Numbered from the stretch's first letter, positions 42,736 to 51,340 are shown. The stretch: DNA of 64,000 nt from Streptomyces sp. AM 4-1-1 (GCF_029167625.1 NZ_CP119145.1:4340001-4404000), one strand, 5' to 3'. Numbers and translations: made by a program. Notes: a model not told the origin generated them from the sequence alone.

Positions 42736-43176
42736 ATGACCACCGAGACCCACTTGCCGGAGCTCGACGGTCTGCCCGTGTTCGGCTTCCCTCCGGACGA
42801 TCCGGCCACGGAACTTCCGGACCCGCTCTCGGTGGCCCGGCACATCTCGTACGGCCGGCGTGCGGCGGAGAAGCACCGGAGGGAGAAGTTCGACGACTTC
42901 TGCCGGAGCGTGGACACCACCCGGGTCCGGTCGCTGGCCGTCGGCCGCTGGGCCGACGCCTTCGGCTGTGGCCCCTACGAGGAGGTGGACGCCATCGTGG
43001 CGGCGAAGGACCGGCTGCCCGCGCCGCGTGCCCTGTTCATCGGTGACGGCGAGGCGATGCGGGCACCGCTTCACACCGCGCTCGGCGCGGCCGGGGTCGA
43101 GGTGGACGTCTCCGAGGTCCAGGACCCCGAGATGTGGGACGACACGGAGCACCGCTGCACAGCTGTGGCGGAGTAG
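42736..43176 (+). CDS. STM4015-family protein lacking its leucine-rich-repeat region
   Basis: A 146-residue protein. The first 110 residues (THLPELDGLPVFGFPPDD, VDTTRVRSLAVGRWADAF, IVAAKDRLPAPRALFIGDGE) match the start of STM4015-family proteins, and the last 40 (AGVEVDVSEVQDPEMWDDTE then HRCTAVAE) match their end. The usual LRR block of 150-200 residues between is absent, yet the frame is open. It is probably an in-frame deletion product that may or may not be functional. ATG 42736 has GGAG upstream. STM4014 follows after 3 bp. Confidence 0.72.
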   Translation: MTTETHLPELDGLPVFGFPPDDPATELPDPLSVARHISYGRRAAEKHRREKFDDFCRSVDTTRVRSLAVGRWADAFGCGPYEEVDAIVAAKDRLPAPRALFIGDGEAMRAPLHTALGAAGVEVDVSEVQDPEMWDDTEHRCTAVAE

Positions 43177-43179
43177 CCG

Positions 43180-44391
43180 GTGCGCGCGCCTCTGCACGCC
43201 CCGGGCCAGGCTTCGGACCAGGACCCATGCCTGGCCGCCGCCCCCGGCCGGGAGCCGCGTCTGGTCGTGGTCGGCAACCCCCACAACCGCCGCGTGACCC
43301 TGTTCCAGGACGCCGTACGGGCTGCCGGACTGCCACCGGCCCGTGAGGTGGCCTGGCGCGAAGTGCTGGGCGGCCGGGTCGGGTTCGAGGCCGGGGAGAC
43401 GGTACGGATCGACTCGCCCGGCGAGGACCCCGAGGTGTACCGACTGCTGCACGGCACCGACGACCCCACGAGGGTCGAGGGCAGCGCCCGCTGGTACGTG
43501 CGGTTCACCGCCGCCGCCCAGACGCTGGGGCGGGCCGCGAACACCGCCGGGGCGGATCTGCTCGACTCCTCTGACGACCTCGCCGTGCTCTTCGACAAGC
43601 GGCTCTGCCACGGCGTACTGGAACGGGCGGGCATCGCGGTGCCCGCCTCGCCGACCTCGGGCCCCGACGCGCCGGACGTGTCCGGCTGGGCCGATGTCCG
43701 CGCTCTGATGACCGGGGCCGGACTCCGCAGGGCGTTCGTCAAGATCGCCCACGGCTCGTCGGCCTCCGGGGTCCTGGCCGTCGAGACGGCGGGCCCCGGA
43801 CGTGTGCGTGCCACCACGTCCGTGGAACTCGACGGAGCGGGCCGCCTGTACAACTCCCTGCGGGTGCGCCGCTACACGAGTGAGCGCGAGGTGGCGGCGA
43901 TCATCGACACCCTCGCACCCGACGGGCTGCACATCGAACAGTGGGTACCCAAGGTGAGGTGGAACGGCCGCTCGGCCGATCTACGGGTGGTGGTCGTCGC
44001 GGGCCGCGCCACGCACGCGGTCGTACGCACCAGCGCCTCTCCCATGACCAACCTCCATCTCGGGGGGACGAGGGCGGATCTCGACGCGGTCCGCGCCGCG
44101 GTCGAGGCGTCCGGCGGCGGCTGGGCCACGGCCCTCGCGGTCTGCGAGGAGGCGGCAGACCGCTTCCCCGGGACCCACTGCGTGGGCGTCGACCTGCTGG
44201 CCGCCCCGGGCTGGCGGCGGTTCACCGTCTGCGAGGTCAACGCCTTCGGCGATCTGCTGCCGGGTCTCACCGGCCTTCCGGGCAGCGGCGCCGAGGGCCG
44301 GGACACCTACGGGGCACAGGTCGCCGCCCTTCGCGGCCGCACGGCCACCCGTACGCCCTCCAGGACGATGAACGACCGCGAAGGGCTGTGA
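43180..44391 (+). CDS. STM4014-family ATP-grasp-like protein
   Basis: A 403-residue protein of the family named after Salmonella STM4014, found beside STM4015 and often with STM4013/STM4011-type partners in bacteria. ATP-grasp features: LDSSDDLAVLFDKRLCHGVL, AFVKIAHGSSASGVLAVETA (the Lys of the ATP site), DLRVVVVAGRATHAVVR and CEVNAFGDLLPGL (metal-binding Glu/Asn). GTG 43180 lies 3 bp after the STM4015-like stop. The pathway is unknown; the STM4012/4013 partners are not in this window. Confidence 0.82.
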   Translation: MRAPLHAPGQASDQDPCLAAAPGREPRLVVVGNPHNRRVTLFQDAVRAAGLPPAREVAWREVLGGRVGFEAGETVRIDSPGEDPEVYRLLHGTDDPTRVEGSARWYVRFTAAAQTLGRAANTAGADLLDSSDDLAVLFDKRLCHGVLERAGIAVPASPTSGPDAPDVSGWADVRALMTGAGLRRAFVKIAHGSSASGVLAVETAGPGRVRATTSVELDGAGRLYNSLRVRRYTSEREVAAIIDTLAPDGLHIEQWVPKVRWNGRSADLRVVVVAGRATHAVVRTSASPMTNLHLGGTRADLDAVRAAVEASGGGWATALAVCEEAADRFPGTHCVGVDLLAAPGWRRFTVCEVNAFGDLLPGLTGLPGSGAEGRDTYGAQVAALRGRTATRTPSRTMNDREGL

Positions 44392-44491
44392 AAAGGGACG
44401 GGAGGGACTGCGAACGGTCGTGAGCGACGGTGAACCGAGTGCCGCGAAACCCGGGGGACAGCCCGGCGGGCCGCGCCTGGCGGACGGAACG

Positions 44492-45457
44492 TCAGTCGAT
44501 GTCTTCAGGGGTGAGGTCGGGGCGCAGGCGGTGCCAGGAGGGGTGGCGCAGGCGTCCGGTGCGGGTCAGGGTCGCGTACCGGACTTCGCCGACCAGCCGG
44601 GGCCGCACCCACCGGGCCCCGGCGACCGGCGGCCGCTCGGTGAACGGGCAGGTGTCGCTCGCGACGGTGTGGAGGAGGGAGGCGAGCGTGGTGCGTTCGG
44701 TGGTGCTCCAACCGGTGCCGACACTGCCGACGTAACGCAGTCCTCCGTCCTCCGCGTGGCGTTGGCCCATGAGGAGGGCGCCGGGCAGTCCCGTGAGGTG
44801 GCCGTGGCCGGGCAGCCAGCCGCCGACGACGATGTCCGCGGTACGGACGTGCCGGATCTTGATCCACGCACGTGAGCGGACTCCGGGCCGGTAGTGGGAG
44901 GTGAGGCGCTTGGCGAGGACGCCTTCCAGCCCGGCGGTCCGGGTCATCTCCAGCGCCTGGGCCCCGTGCCCGACGACCGCTGCCGGTGTCGACCAGGCGG
45001 CCTCGTCCAGGTCCAGGGATTCCAGGGTGGCGCGGCGTTCCGTGTAGGGGAGTTCGGTCAGGGCGCGGTCGTCGAGGAACACGATGTCGAACAGCATCAG
45101 GTGCGCCGGGACGCTCCGGGCCATGCGGGCGGCCCGGTCCGGGGAACCGGCCAGCCCCATCCGCGCCTGGAGCCGTTCGAAGTCGCTGCGGCCCTCCCCG
45201 TCCAGCGCGACGATCTCCCCGTCCAGCACGGCCGGACGGGCGCCCAAGGCGGTTGCCAGACCTGTGAGTTCGGGATAGGCGGGGGTGATGTCGGCCCCGG
45301 ACCTGGACCGCAGCGACAGCGTCCCGTCGCCGGGCAGATAGGCCATGGTCCGTTGGCCGTCCTGTTTCACCTCGTACGCGAACAGGTCGTCCGAGGCGGC
45401 CGGGGGCAGCCCGCCGGGTGTCGCCAGCATGGGCTCGGTACGGGGGAGGGTGGCCAT
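44492..45457 (-). CDS. ligD: ATP-dependent DNA ligase of the LigD/LigC type
   Basis: Seals DNA ends in nonhomologous end joining. The 321-residue protein has motif I KQDG in FAYEVKQDGQRTMAY (adenylated Lys), motif III MLFDIVFLDD, motif IV LEGVLAKRL and motif V SRAWIKIRHVRTADIVVGGW, followed by an OB domain (YVGSVGTGW, RPRLVGEVRYATLTRTGRLR). There is no polymerase or nuclease domain, so it is a stand-alone ligase domain. It lies 18 bp downstream of ku in one operon. Confidence 0.94.
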   Translation of the reverse strand: MATLPRTEPMLATPGGLPPAASDDLFAYEVKQDGQRTMAYLPGDGTLSLRSRSGADITPAYPELTGLATALGARPAVLDGEIVALDGEGRSDFERLQARMGLAGSPDRAARMARSVPAHLMLFDIVFLDDRALTELPYTERRATLESLDLDEAAWSTPAAVVGHGAQALEMTRTAGLEGVLAKRLTSHYRPGVRSRAWIKIRHVRTADIVVGGWLPGHGHLTGLPGALLMGQRHAEDGGLRYVGSVGTGWSTTERTTLASLLHTVASDTCPFTERPPVAGARWVRPRLVGEVRYATLTRTGRLRHPSWHRLRPDLTPEDID

Positions 45458-45475
45458 GAGATGGTCGCGCCCCGG

Positions 45476-46462
45476 TCAGGAGGCGCTGCGCTTCTTCGCG
45501 GGACGCTTGGTACCGGCGGTCTCCTCCGACGCGGTCGCCTTCTTCCCGGCGGCTGCCTTCTTCCCGGCGGTCTTCCGGGCCGTGCTCGTGGACTCACCGC
45601 CCTGGGTGGTCCTCTTCGCCGCGGGCTTACGGGGCCGCATCTCGTGCACGGTCGCGTCCCCGTCCCGGCCCTTGTCCTCGCCGCGGCCCTTCTTCGCCGC
45701 CGTGACCGAGGCGTTCAGGGCGGCCATCAGGTCGACCACCTTCCCCTGGTCCCGGTCCTCGTCCACAGCCGGCTCCGGGGGCTCCTTGCCCTCCGACTTC
45801 GCCGCGAGCAGATCCTCAAGGGCGTCGCGGTACGTGTCGCGGAATCCGGAGATGCTGTCCAGGGCCATGGTGTCGGTGAGCTGGACCGCCCGGTCGATCT
45901 CGTCCTCGTCCAGCTCCACCACCCGGGGCGTGAGCGATTCGGGGCTGCGGATCTCGTCCGGCCAGCGCATCGAGTGCAGCACGATCGCTCCCTCCCGCAC
46001 CCGCAGCAGCCCCAGCCGCTCCCGGTTGTGCCACGCGAACTTCGCGACGGCCACCTTGTCCGAGCGCTCCAGGGCCCGGCGCAGCAGGGTGTACGGCTTC
46101 GCTGCGACCTGGCCGTCGACCGCGAGGTAGTACGAGTCCCCGATCCTGACCGGGTCGATGCTGTCGGCGTCGACGAACGCGGTGATCTCGATCGCCTTCG
46201 CCGTCGGCAGCGGCATCTCGTCCAGCTCTTCGTCGCTCACCGGGACGATCTCGTCGCGGCTGACCTCGTACCCCTTGCCGATCTCCTCCTGCGTCAGCTC
46301 CTGGCCGTCCAGCTCGCAGACCTTCCGGGTCCTCACCCGGCCACCGTCCTTCAGGTGCACCCGGTGGAAGTGGACGGAACGGTCCTGGGTCGCGCTGACG
46401 ACCTTGATCGGGATCGTGACCAGGCCAAAGCTGATGGCGCCGGTCCACAGGGGCCTCGGCAT
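45476..46462 (-). CDS. ku: Ku DNA-end-binding protein
   Basis: Bacterial Ku homodimer subunit that encircles DNA ends and recruits LigD. The 328-residue protein starts MPRPLWTGAISFGLVTIPIK, with the core KDGGRVRTRKVCELDGQELT, VSRDEIVPVSDEELDEM and VDLMAALNASV. The last 65 residues are Lys/Ala/Thr-rich (AARKTAGKKAAAGKKAT-like), an H1-like tail seen in some actinobacterial Ku that binds DNA without ends. ATG 46462 follows GGAGG; longer upstream readings are not needed. It is first in the ku-ligD operon. Confidence 0.95.
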   Translation of the reverse strand: MPRPLWTGAISFGLVTIPIKVVSATQDRSVHFHRVHLKDGGRVRTRKVCELDGQELTQEEIGKGYEVSRDEIVPVSDEELDEMPLPTAKAIEITAFVDADSIDPVRIGDSYYLAVDGQVAAKPYTLLRRALERSDKVAVAKFAWHNRERLGLLRVREGAIVLHSMRWPDEIRSPESLTPRVVELDEDEIDRAVQLTDTMALDSISGFRDTYRDALEDLLAAKSEGKEPPEPAVDEDRDQGKVVDLMAALNASVTAAKKGRGEDKGRDGDATVHEMRPRKPAAKRTTQGGESTSTARKTAGKKAAAGKKATASEETAGTKRPAKKRSAS

Positions 46463-46805
46463 GCCTACCTCCAGGCCCCCCTGGCGGTCCGACGGGCGGG
46501 GAAATCGGGCGGGGACGTCGTGGCGGGGAAGCGGCGAGCCGTACCCGCCGTCCGGGAAGGAGAACCGGTCCTGCGAGGACGGTGGGCGCGGCGGGACGTC
46601 TTCCCGTACTCCGATCCTCACGCCCCTTCCGCCCCACCGCATCCTGAGATCTCACGGCCTACAGGATTCCCGCACTGCGTGAAGCACCCTGGAGCCTCCC
46701 CGGGCAGTTCCGATCGGCTGCGCACACCAGGGATAAAGGCGACATAAAATTCGAACGCATGAAGGGGCGCTGCCAGGGCACACGTTGCTCTGGAGGTTGA
46801 TAACT

Positions 46806-46976
46806 ATGGTTCCCCTGCTTCTCGTACTTCTGCTCGCTCTGATCCTTTTCGGTGCCGGTTTCGCGCTGAAGGCCCTGTGGATCGTCGCCGTGATCGTGTT
46901 GGTCGTCTGGCTGCTCGGTTTCGTCGCGCGTTCCACCGGGGCCGGCGGCAGCCGAGGTCGCTGGTACCGCTGGTAA
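46806..46976 (+). CDS. Small hydrophobic membrane protein
   Basis: A 56-residue protein with two transmembrane helices (MVPLLLVLLLALILFGAGFA and LWIVAVIVLVVWLLGFVA) and a basic Gly/Arg tail ending RGRWYRW. It belongs to the short 'hydrophobic protein' family common in Streptomyces, unknown in role. TGGAGG lies 9 bases before the ATG. It is monocistronic, with a perfect terminator 27 bp after the stop. Confidence 0.8.
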   Translation: MVPLLLVLLLALILFGAGFALKALWIVAVIVLVVWLLGFVARSTGAGGSRGRWYRW

Positions 46977-47003
46977 GGAGCGGCAGACAGTACCTTTCCC
47001 CCA

Positions 47004-47043
47004 CGCGGTGTGGCCCCGGACCCAGGTCCGGGGCCACACCGCG
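47004..47043 (+). terminator. 19-bp perfect hairpin terminator
   Basis: CGCGGTGTGGCCCCGGACC (47004-47022) and GGTCCGGGGCCACACCGCG (47025-47043) surround CA. It ends the small hydrophobic protein gene. Confidence 0.85.
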
Positions 47044-47110
47044 TTCGTGCGTTTTGAGTGAAGACATGTGCCGTGTCACAGGAAAGGCACAGAAGCGGGG
47101 CAGGAGGTCT

Positions 47111-47182
47111 GTGTGCCAGGGTGGTCCGCCGTTCCGCGCAGGGGACCGCGCACCTCCAAATCGGCGGACCGCCCTGACACAC
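47111..47182. repeat. Long inverted repeat between convergent genes
   Basis: GTGTGCCAGGGTGGTCCGCC (47111-47130, plus G) and its complement at 47162-47182 match at 19 of 21 positions around a 30-nt loop. It is a terminator of the oxidoreductase gene or an insertion-derived fold-back. Confidence 0.65.
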
Positions 47183-47220
47183 CTGTCCTCACACACCGCG
47201 GCGGTCACATGAATGCGCCC

Positions 47221-48066
47221 TCACAGGAGATCGGCGAGGCGGTCCACCTGGTCGGGACCGAGGCCGTAGCAGTAGAGCATGACCTCGTCGGCGCCGAGAT
47301 CGGCGAAGGCGGCGATCGCCTCACGAATCCCGGCCGGTGTGGTGAGCATTCCGTCCACCATCCGGTCGGCCGTGCCGGTGAACGTGTAGTACGCGTGCAT
47401 GTTGGCCCGCGCGTCGTGGACCTGGTCGTCGGTGCCGAGCGCGACGTTGATCTGCGCGACGATGCGCGGTTCGCCGTCGCGGTCGTACTCCTTCCAGAAC
47501 CTCCGGGCGGTCTCGAACAAGTCGCCCGCCCAGGAGGGTGCGGCGGCGGCGAGGAATCCGTCGCCCCAGCGCGCGACGCGTTCGATCGCGGCGGGCCTGA
47601 AGCCGCCGAAGAGCACTTCGGGGCCACCGGGCCGGGCGGGCGCCGGGCCGATCGGGCCGACGCCGTCGCCGTACGGTTCACCGGACCACAGCCGGCGCAT
47701 CATCGCCATCTGCTCGTCCAGGCGTCGGCCCCGGGTGTGCTTGTCGACGCCCGTGACCTGGTGGTCGTCGTCCCGGCCGCCGATGCCCAGTCCGAGGACC
47801 AGACGGCCATCCGTCATCCGGTCCAGAGTGGCGGCCTGCTTGGCGAGGAGGGCGGTGTCACGCAGGGGCGCGAGCAGCACCTCGGTCTGGACACGGATAC
47901 GGGAAGTGGCACCCGCGAGGACGGCGAGTGCGACCAGGGGTTCCGGGTTGTCGTAGACGAGCCGGTCGAGCAGGCCGAGCGTACTGAACGGCCCGGCGTC
48001 GGCGCGCCGCGCCCAGGTCAGCAAGGCGGCGGGGTCGCCGATGGGCAGGCCGATTCCGACATTCAT
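47221..48066 (-). CDS. LLM-class F420-dependent oxidoreductase
   Basis: A 281-residue TIM-barrel luciferase-like monooxygenase/oxidoreductase. Seen: MNVGIGLPIGDPAALLTWAR, VALAVLAGATSRIRVQTEVL, LDRMTDGRLVLGLGIGGRDD and GDGFLAAAAPSWAGDLFETA. The short length and the GLGIGGRDDD segment fit the F420-using group in actinobacteria rather than FMN luciferases; the cofactor is inference. The substrate is unknown. It starts at ATG 48066 and is monocistronic. Confidence 0.87.
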   Translation of the reverse strand: MNVGIGLPIGDPAALLTWARRADAGPFSTLGLLDRLVYDNPEPLVALAVLAGATSRIRVQTEVLLAPLRDTALLAKQAATLDRMTDGRLVLGLGIGGRDDDHQVTGVDKHTRGRRLDEQMAMMRRLWSGEPYGDGVGPIGPAPARPGGPEVLFGGFRPAAIERVARWGDGFLAAAAPSWAGDLFETARRFWKEYDRDGEPRIVAQINVALGTDDQVHDARANMHAYYTFTGTADRMVDGMLTTPAGIREAIAAFADLGADEVMLYCYGLGPDQVDRLADLL

Positions 48067-48309
48067 GAAGAAAACCTCCGAAGGGAAGGGTCGACAAGGA
48101 CTGCTGCCGCCCCTTCATCACCTCGGCGAGGTGGGACGCTCCCGCTCTGCGGCGTGCTCCTGGGGAACGTCTGATCGAAGTGCTCTCACTTTAGGAGGAC
48201 CCGGTTTGACGGGACAAGTCGTTTCGGGATCGCCGGATCGCGGCCGCCACCACGGATGCGCCCGTGTACGGATGCGCCCGTGTTCGGAGTGGCTGCGAAC
48301 GGCGGCGGG

Positions 48310-48662
48310 GCCGGTCCGGGGGATTCCGGATCGGCCTCCGTACGTGCGCTGTCGGGGCTCAGGCGGTCTTCAGGCCGGCGACGAACGTCGTCCAGGCGGT
48401 GGCCCGGAACACGAGCGTCGGGCCGTCGGTGGCCTTGGAGTCGCGGACGGGGACGATGTCGGTGAGGCCGTCGGCCACCTCCAGGCAGTCGCCGCCGCTG
48501 CCGCCGCTGTACGAGGACTTGTGCCAGGTCGCGACTTCGAGACAGTTACCGCCGCTGCCGCCGCTGTACGAGGACTTGTGCCAGGTCGCCGTGGACAGGT
48601 TGTGGTCTGAACTGCTGGTCTCCATGGAGATAATCCTCCGCCACCGACTCGATCGAGGCCAG
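48310..48662. repeat. 353-bp duplicated segment, copy 1
   Basis: Collinear without gaps with 49632-49984 (offset 1322 bp), with only scattered substitutions. It carries a DUF397 gene, its 3' flank, and a 37-bp relic of the end of an XRE gene (reads IESVAEDY on the minus strand). Confidence 0.88.
48359..48625 (-). CDS. DUF397 protein, duplicated copy without its XRE partner
   Basis: An 88-residue DUF397 protein, usually the small partner of XRE-DUF5753 regulators. The domain TWHKSSYSGGSGGNCLEVA occurs twice in tandem (57-bp duplication), then ADGLTDIVPVRDSKATDGPT and RATAWTTFVAGLK. Only the last codons of an XRE gene remain upstream, so this copy is an orphan left by segmental duplication. 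ATG 48625 (METSSSD). It may still be made from a new promoter. Confidence 0.88.
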   Translation of the reverse strand: METSSSDHNLSTATWHKSSYSGGSGGNCLEVATWHKSSYSGGSGGDCLEVADGLTDIVPVRDSKATDGPTLVFRATAWTTFVAGLKTA

Positions 48663-48835
48663 GGAACAGGTCAAGGTCATGGTCGGCAGTCCGGCATCGG
48701 CTGAGCTGATCGTCACCGTTACGGTTCTCGGCGACGAGCCCGGTGATCACACGCAATCGCCGGTTCGAACTCCGGTTGGCCGAAACCCTGACAGCGGCTG
48801 TGCACCGGCATCAGCCCAAGGAAGGAAGAACCACC

Positions 48836-49585
48836 ATGCCCGACAAGACATTGCAGATTCCCACCCCGGACGGACAGGCCGACGCCTTCGCCGCCTTCCC
48901 CGACCGTGGCGGGCGGCACCCAGGGGTGCTGCTGTACACGGATGCCTTCGGTGTCCGGCCCGTGCTGGAGGATATGGCCCGCGAGCTGGCCGGGCACGGG
49001 TACTACGTGCTCGTCCCCAACGTCTACTACCGGCACGGACCGGCCCCGGTGATCGAACTTCCCGACCACATCGGCGAAGAGTTCCGGCCCAAGGTCTTCG
49101 CCCAGCTGGTGCCCTTGATCGAGGAGCACACCGCCGAACGCGCCCTGCGCGACGCCGATGCCTATCTCACGTTCCTCACCAGCCGGCCCGAGGTCAGCGC
49201 CGGACCGGTCGCCGCGATCGGCTACTGCATGGGCGCCGCCTTGGCGATGCGCACCGCGACAGCCCACCCCGACCAGGTGGCCGCCGTCGCCGGATTCCAC
49301 CCCGGCTTCCTGATGACCGACGCGCCCGACAGCCCGCACCGCCTCATCTCCGAACTCACCGCCGAGGTCCACCTCGGCCTCGCCGAGAACGACCTGACGC
49401 CCGAGGCCATCAGCGAACTCAACCAGGCCCTCGACGCCGCAGGCGTCGTCCACACCACCGAGATCTACCCCGATACGGTCCACGGCTTCACCATGGCCGA
49501 CACCGAAGCCTTCAACCCTGCCGCGCTCCAGCGCCACTGGGACCGCCTGATTCCGCTCCTCGACCGGACCCTGTCGGACAGTTGA
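48836..49585 (+). CDS. Dienelactone hydrolase-family protein
   Basis: A 249-residue alpha/beta hydrolase. The nucleophile is Cys in IGYCMGAALAMR, with the Asp/His of the triad late in the protein (LAENDLTPEA and DTVHGFTMAD); the strand order GVLLYTDAFGVRPVLEDMAR is typical for DLH. It hydrolyses dienelactone or related esters in ring-cleavage pathways, but no catabolic neighbours are present, so the substrate is open. AAGGAAGG lies seven bases before ATG 48836. It lies between the two copies of the DUF397 duplication. Confidence 0.9.
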   Translation: MPDKTLQIPTPDGQADAFAAFPDRGGRHPGVLLYTDAFGVRPVLEDMARELAGHGYYVLVPNVYYRHGPAPVIELPDHIGEEFRPKVFAQLVPLIEEHTAERALRDADAYLTFLTSRPEVSAGPVAAIGYCMGAALAMRTATAHPDQVAAVAGFHPGFLMTDAPDSPHRLISELTAEVHLGLAENDLTPEAISELNQALDAAGVVHTTEIYPDTVHGFTMADTEAFNPAALQRHWDRLIPLLDRTLSDS

Positions 49586-49631
49586 GGTTCAGGCGCGGCA
49601 AAGAACGAGGCTGACGGACACAGTGGCGGAG

Positions 49632-49984
49632 GCCGGTCCGGGGGATTCCGGATCGGCCTCCGTACGTGCGCTGTCGGGGCTCAGGCGGTCTTCAGGCCGG
49701 CGACGAACGTCTTCCAGGCGGTGGCCCGGAACACGAGCGCGGGGCCGCCGGTGGCCTTGGAGTCGCGGACGGGGACGACGTCGGCGAGGCCGTCGGCCAC
49801 CTCCAGGCAGTCGCCGCCGCTGGCGCCGCTGTACGAGGACTTGTGCCACGTCGCGACTTCGAGGCAATTGCCGCCGCTGGCGCCGCTGTACGAGGACTTG
49901 TGCCACGTCGCCGTGGACAGGTCGTAGTCAGAACTGCTGCTCTTCATGGGCATAATCCTCCGCCACCGACTCGATCAGGGCCAG
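49632..49984. repeat. 353-bp duplicated segment, copy 2 (parent)
   Basis: Matches 48310-48662 throughout. Here the segment continues into the intact XRE gene, so this is the probable parent copy. Confidence 0.88.
49681..49953 (-). CDS. DUF397 protein, partner of the XRE regulator
   Basis: A 90-residue DUF397 protein (MPMKSSSSDYDLSTATWHKS, then the same double SSYSGASGG(N/D)CLEVA motif). Its start overlaps the XRE stop by 26 bp, or 20 bp if MKSSSS at 49947 is used, so it is translationally coupled to the regulator. DUF397/XRE pairs, of which BldB-WhiJ-type systems are examples, act as regulator-antagonist modules in Streptomyces development. Confidence 0.92.
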   Translation of the reverse strand: MPMKSSSSDYDLSTATWHKSSYSGASGGNCLEVATWHKSSYSGASGGDCLEVADGLADVVPVRDSKATGGPALVFRATAWKTFVAGLKTA

Positions 49985-50770
49985 CGACGCTTCCGGTGAC
50001 AAGGCGTCCGCCACCAACAGATCGTAGGTCAGTTCGTATGCCTTGACCGCTGCCGGATCGTCCAGCAACTGACCGGAACCGAGGCCATCCAGATACGCGA
50101 GCGGGGGCGCATCAGAAAAGGTCATCATTTTCAGGGAGCCCTCCATAGCCGCATGTCCGCCTGCGCTGAAGGGCAACACTTGCACGATGATGCGGCGCTG
50201 CCGAATGAGTTTCGCCAGATGACGCAGCGCCTCCGCCATCACCGCCGGACCGCCCGTCTTTCTACGGATCACGGCCTCGTCCAGCACCGCCCACAACATG
50301 GGACGTGTTGGGTCAGCCAGCAGGTCCGCCCGCTCCAACCGTGCCACTACCAACGCATCGATCTGGCTCTCGGGCGCGGTCGGCAGACCGCGCTGGAACA
50401 CCGCCCGCGCGTATGCCTCCGTCTGCATCAGCCCCGGGATCAGCAGCGGCGAGTACTCCTTGATCGTCTCCGCGATCGCTTCCGCCTCCGCCGCCTCCGC
50501 GAAGTGGTCCGGGTACTTCGACTTCTTCAGCGCGTCGCAGTTCCGTACGAAGAAGCCGTCCGAGCCCAGCACCTCGTCCAGCTTCTGCGCCTGGTCCAAC
50601 TGCATGCGTCGTGTACCTGCCTCCAGTTGTCCGATGAACGAGCCGCTGACGAACAGCGGATGACCGAGTTCTTCCTGGGAGAGACCGGCTTTTTCCCTTC
50701 TGTGACGGAGTTCGGCGCCGAGGAGGGCGCGCGGAGAGGAGGACGGGTCGAGTTTCTTGGGCCCCGGCAT
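49928..50770 (-). CDS. XRE-family regulator with DUF5753 domain
   Basis: A 280-residue protein. The HTH (ELRHRREKAGLSQEELGHPL then FVSGSFIGQLEAGTRRMQLD) is followed by DUF5753 (about 90-275: YSPLLIPGLMQTEAYARAVF, IDALVVARLERADLL, LPFSAGGHAAMEGSLKMMTF). It is of the WhiJ type. ATG 50770 with GGGAG is preferred over an in-frame start 18 bp upstream. It forms an operon with the DUF397 gene and is divergent from a three-gene unknown operon, which it may control. Confidence 0.92.
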   Translation of the reverse strand: MPGPKKLDPSSSPRALLGAELRHRREKAGLSQEELGHPLFVSGSFIGQLEAGTRRMQLDQAQKLDEVLGSDGFFVRNCDALKKSKYPDHFAEAAEAEAIAETIKEYSPLLIPGLMQTEAYARAVFQRGLPTAPESQIDALVVARLERADLLADPTRPMLWAVLDEAVIRRKTGGPAVMAEALRHLAKLIRQRRIIVQVLPFSAGGHAAMEGSLKMMTFSDAPPLAYLDGLGSGQLLDDPAAVKAYELTYDLLVADALSPEASLALIESVAEDYAHEEQQF

Positions 50771-50883
50771 GACAACTCCCTGTGACACACGTGCGGTTGT
50801 TGGAACTGCGCCTCTTCCAGGCTAGCTGCGCGTTAGCCACTCTGGGTAGAGCTTGCGATTACTCAGAGTGGAAGGTGTGAAGG

Positions 50884-51126
50884 ATGACCACCATGGAACG
50901 ACGACAGGTAGCAGTCGGCAGAGTGCACGCGGCTGAGGAAGCGGTCGCGCGGCTGCGGGACGGACTCGCGGGGGTGGGCGTGACGTTGCCCTCGCTGCGG
51001 ATCGACCCGGTGTCATGCGCGGGGAACGAACCGGCTCCGCTGGTCGACCTCGGCCGCTGCAATCTCGAAACGGCGCTGCGGCTGAGTGCCGTGCTTGAGG
51101 CGAAGGGAGTGGGTCATGGCGGCTGA
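50884..51126 (+). CDS. Unknown small protein 1 of a three-gene operon
   Basis: An 80-residue protein (MTTMERRQVAVGRVHAAEEA then VDLGRCNLETALRLSAVLEA). It is helical, has no signal, and is not recognised beyond being a Streptomyces-type small protein. It starts at ATG 50884 and overlaps the next gene by 11 bp. It diverges from the XRE-DUF397 pair. Confidence 0.7.
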   Translation: MTTMERRQVAVGRVHAAEEAVARLRDGLAGVGVTLPSLRIDPVSCAGNEPAPLVDLGRCNLETALRLSAVLEAKGVGHGG

Positions 51127-51340
51127 GACAGTGCCTCCGGCCATCGGTTCGTACGTCGTGGACAGCCGCGACGGACGGGTGGGCCGGGTGATGGGCAGGG
51201 TCGGGCCCTGCGTGCAGTTGCGTCCACCGGGTGGGGGCGCGGAGTGGGACTGTCCACCGGAAGCCGTACGGGTGGCCTCGCCGGGGCTGGTGCTGCGGGC
51301 CCGGGTCAGGGAGCTCAACCGTGAGGGGCGACTGCCGTGA
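51116..51340 (+). CDS. Unknown small protein 2 of a three-gene operon
   Basis: A 74-residue protein (MAAETVPPAIGSYVVDSRDG RVGRVM...), rich in Gly/Arg/Val, with a probable SH3/KOW-like beta barrel reading GRVMGRVGPCVQLRPPGGG. AAGGGAG precedes ATG 51116. It overlaps both neighbours (GTGA with the third gene), so translation is coupled. Confidence 0.7.
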   Translation: MAAETVPPAIGSYVVDSRDGRVGRVMGRVGPCVQLRPPGGGAEWDCPPEAVRVASPGLVLRARVRELNREGRLP

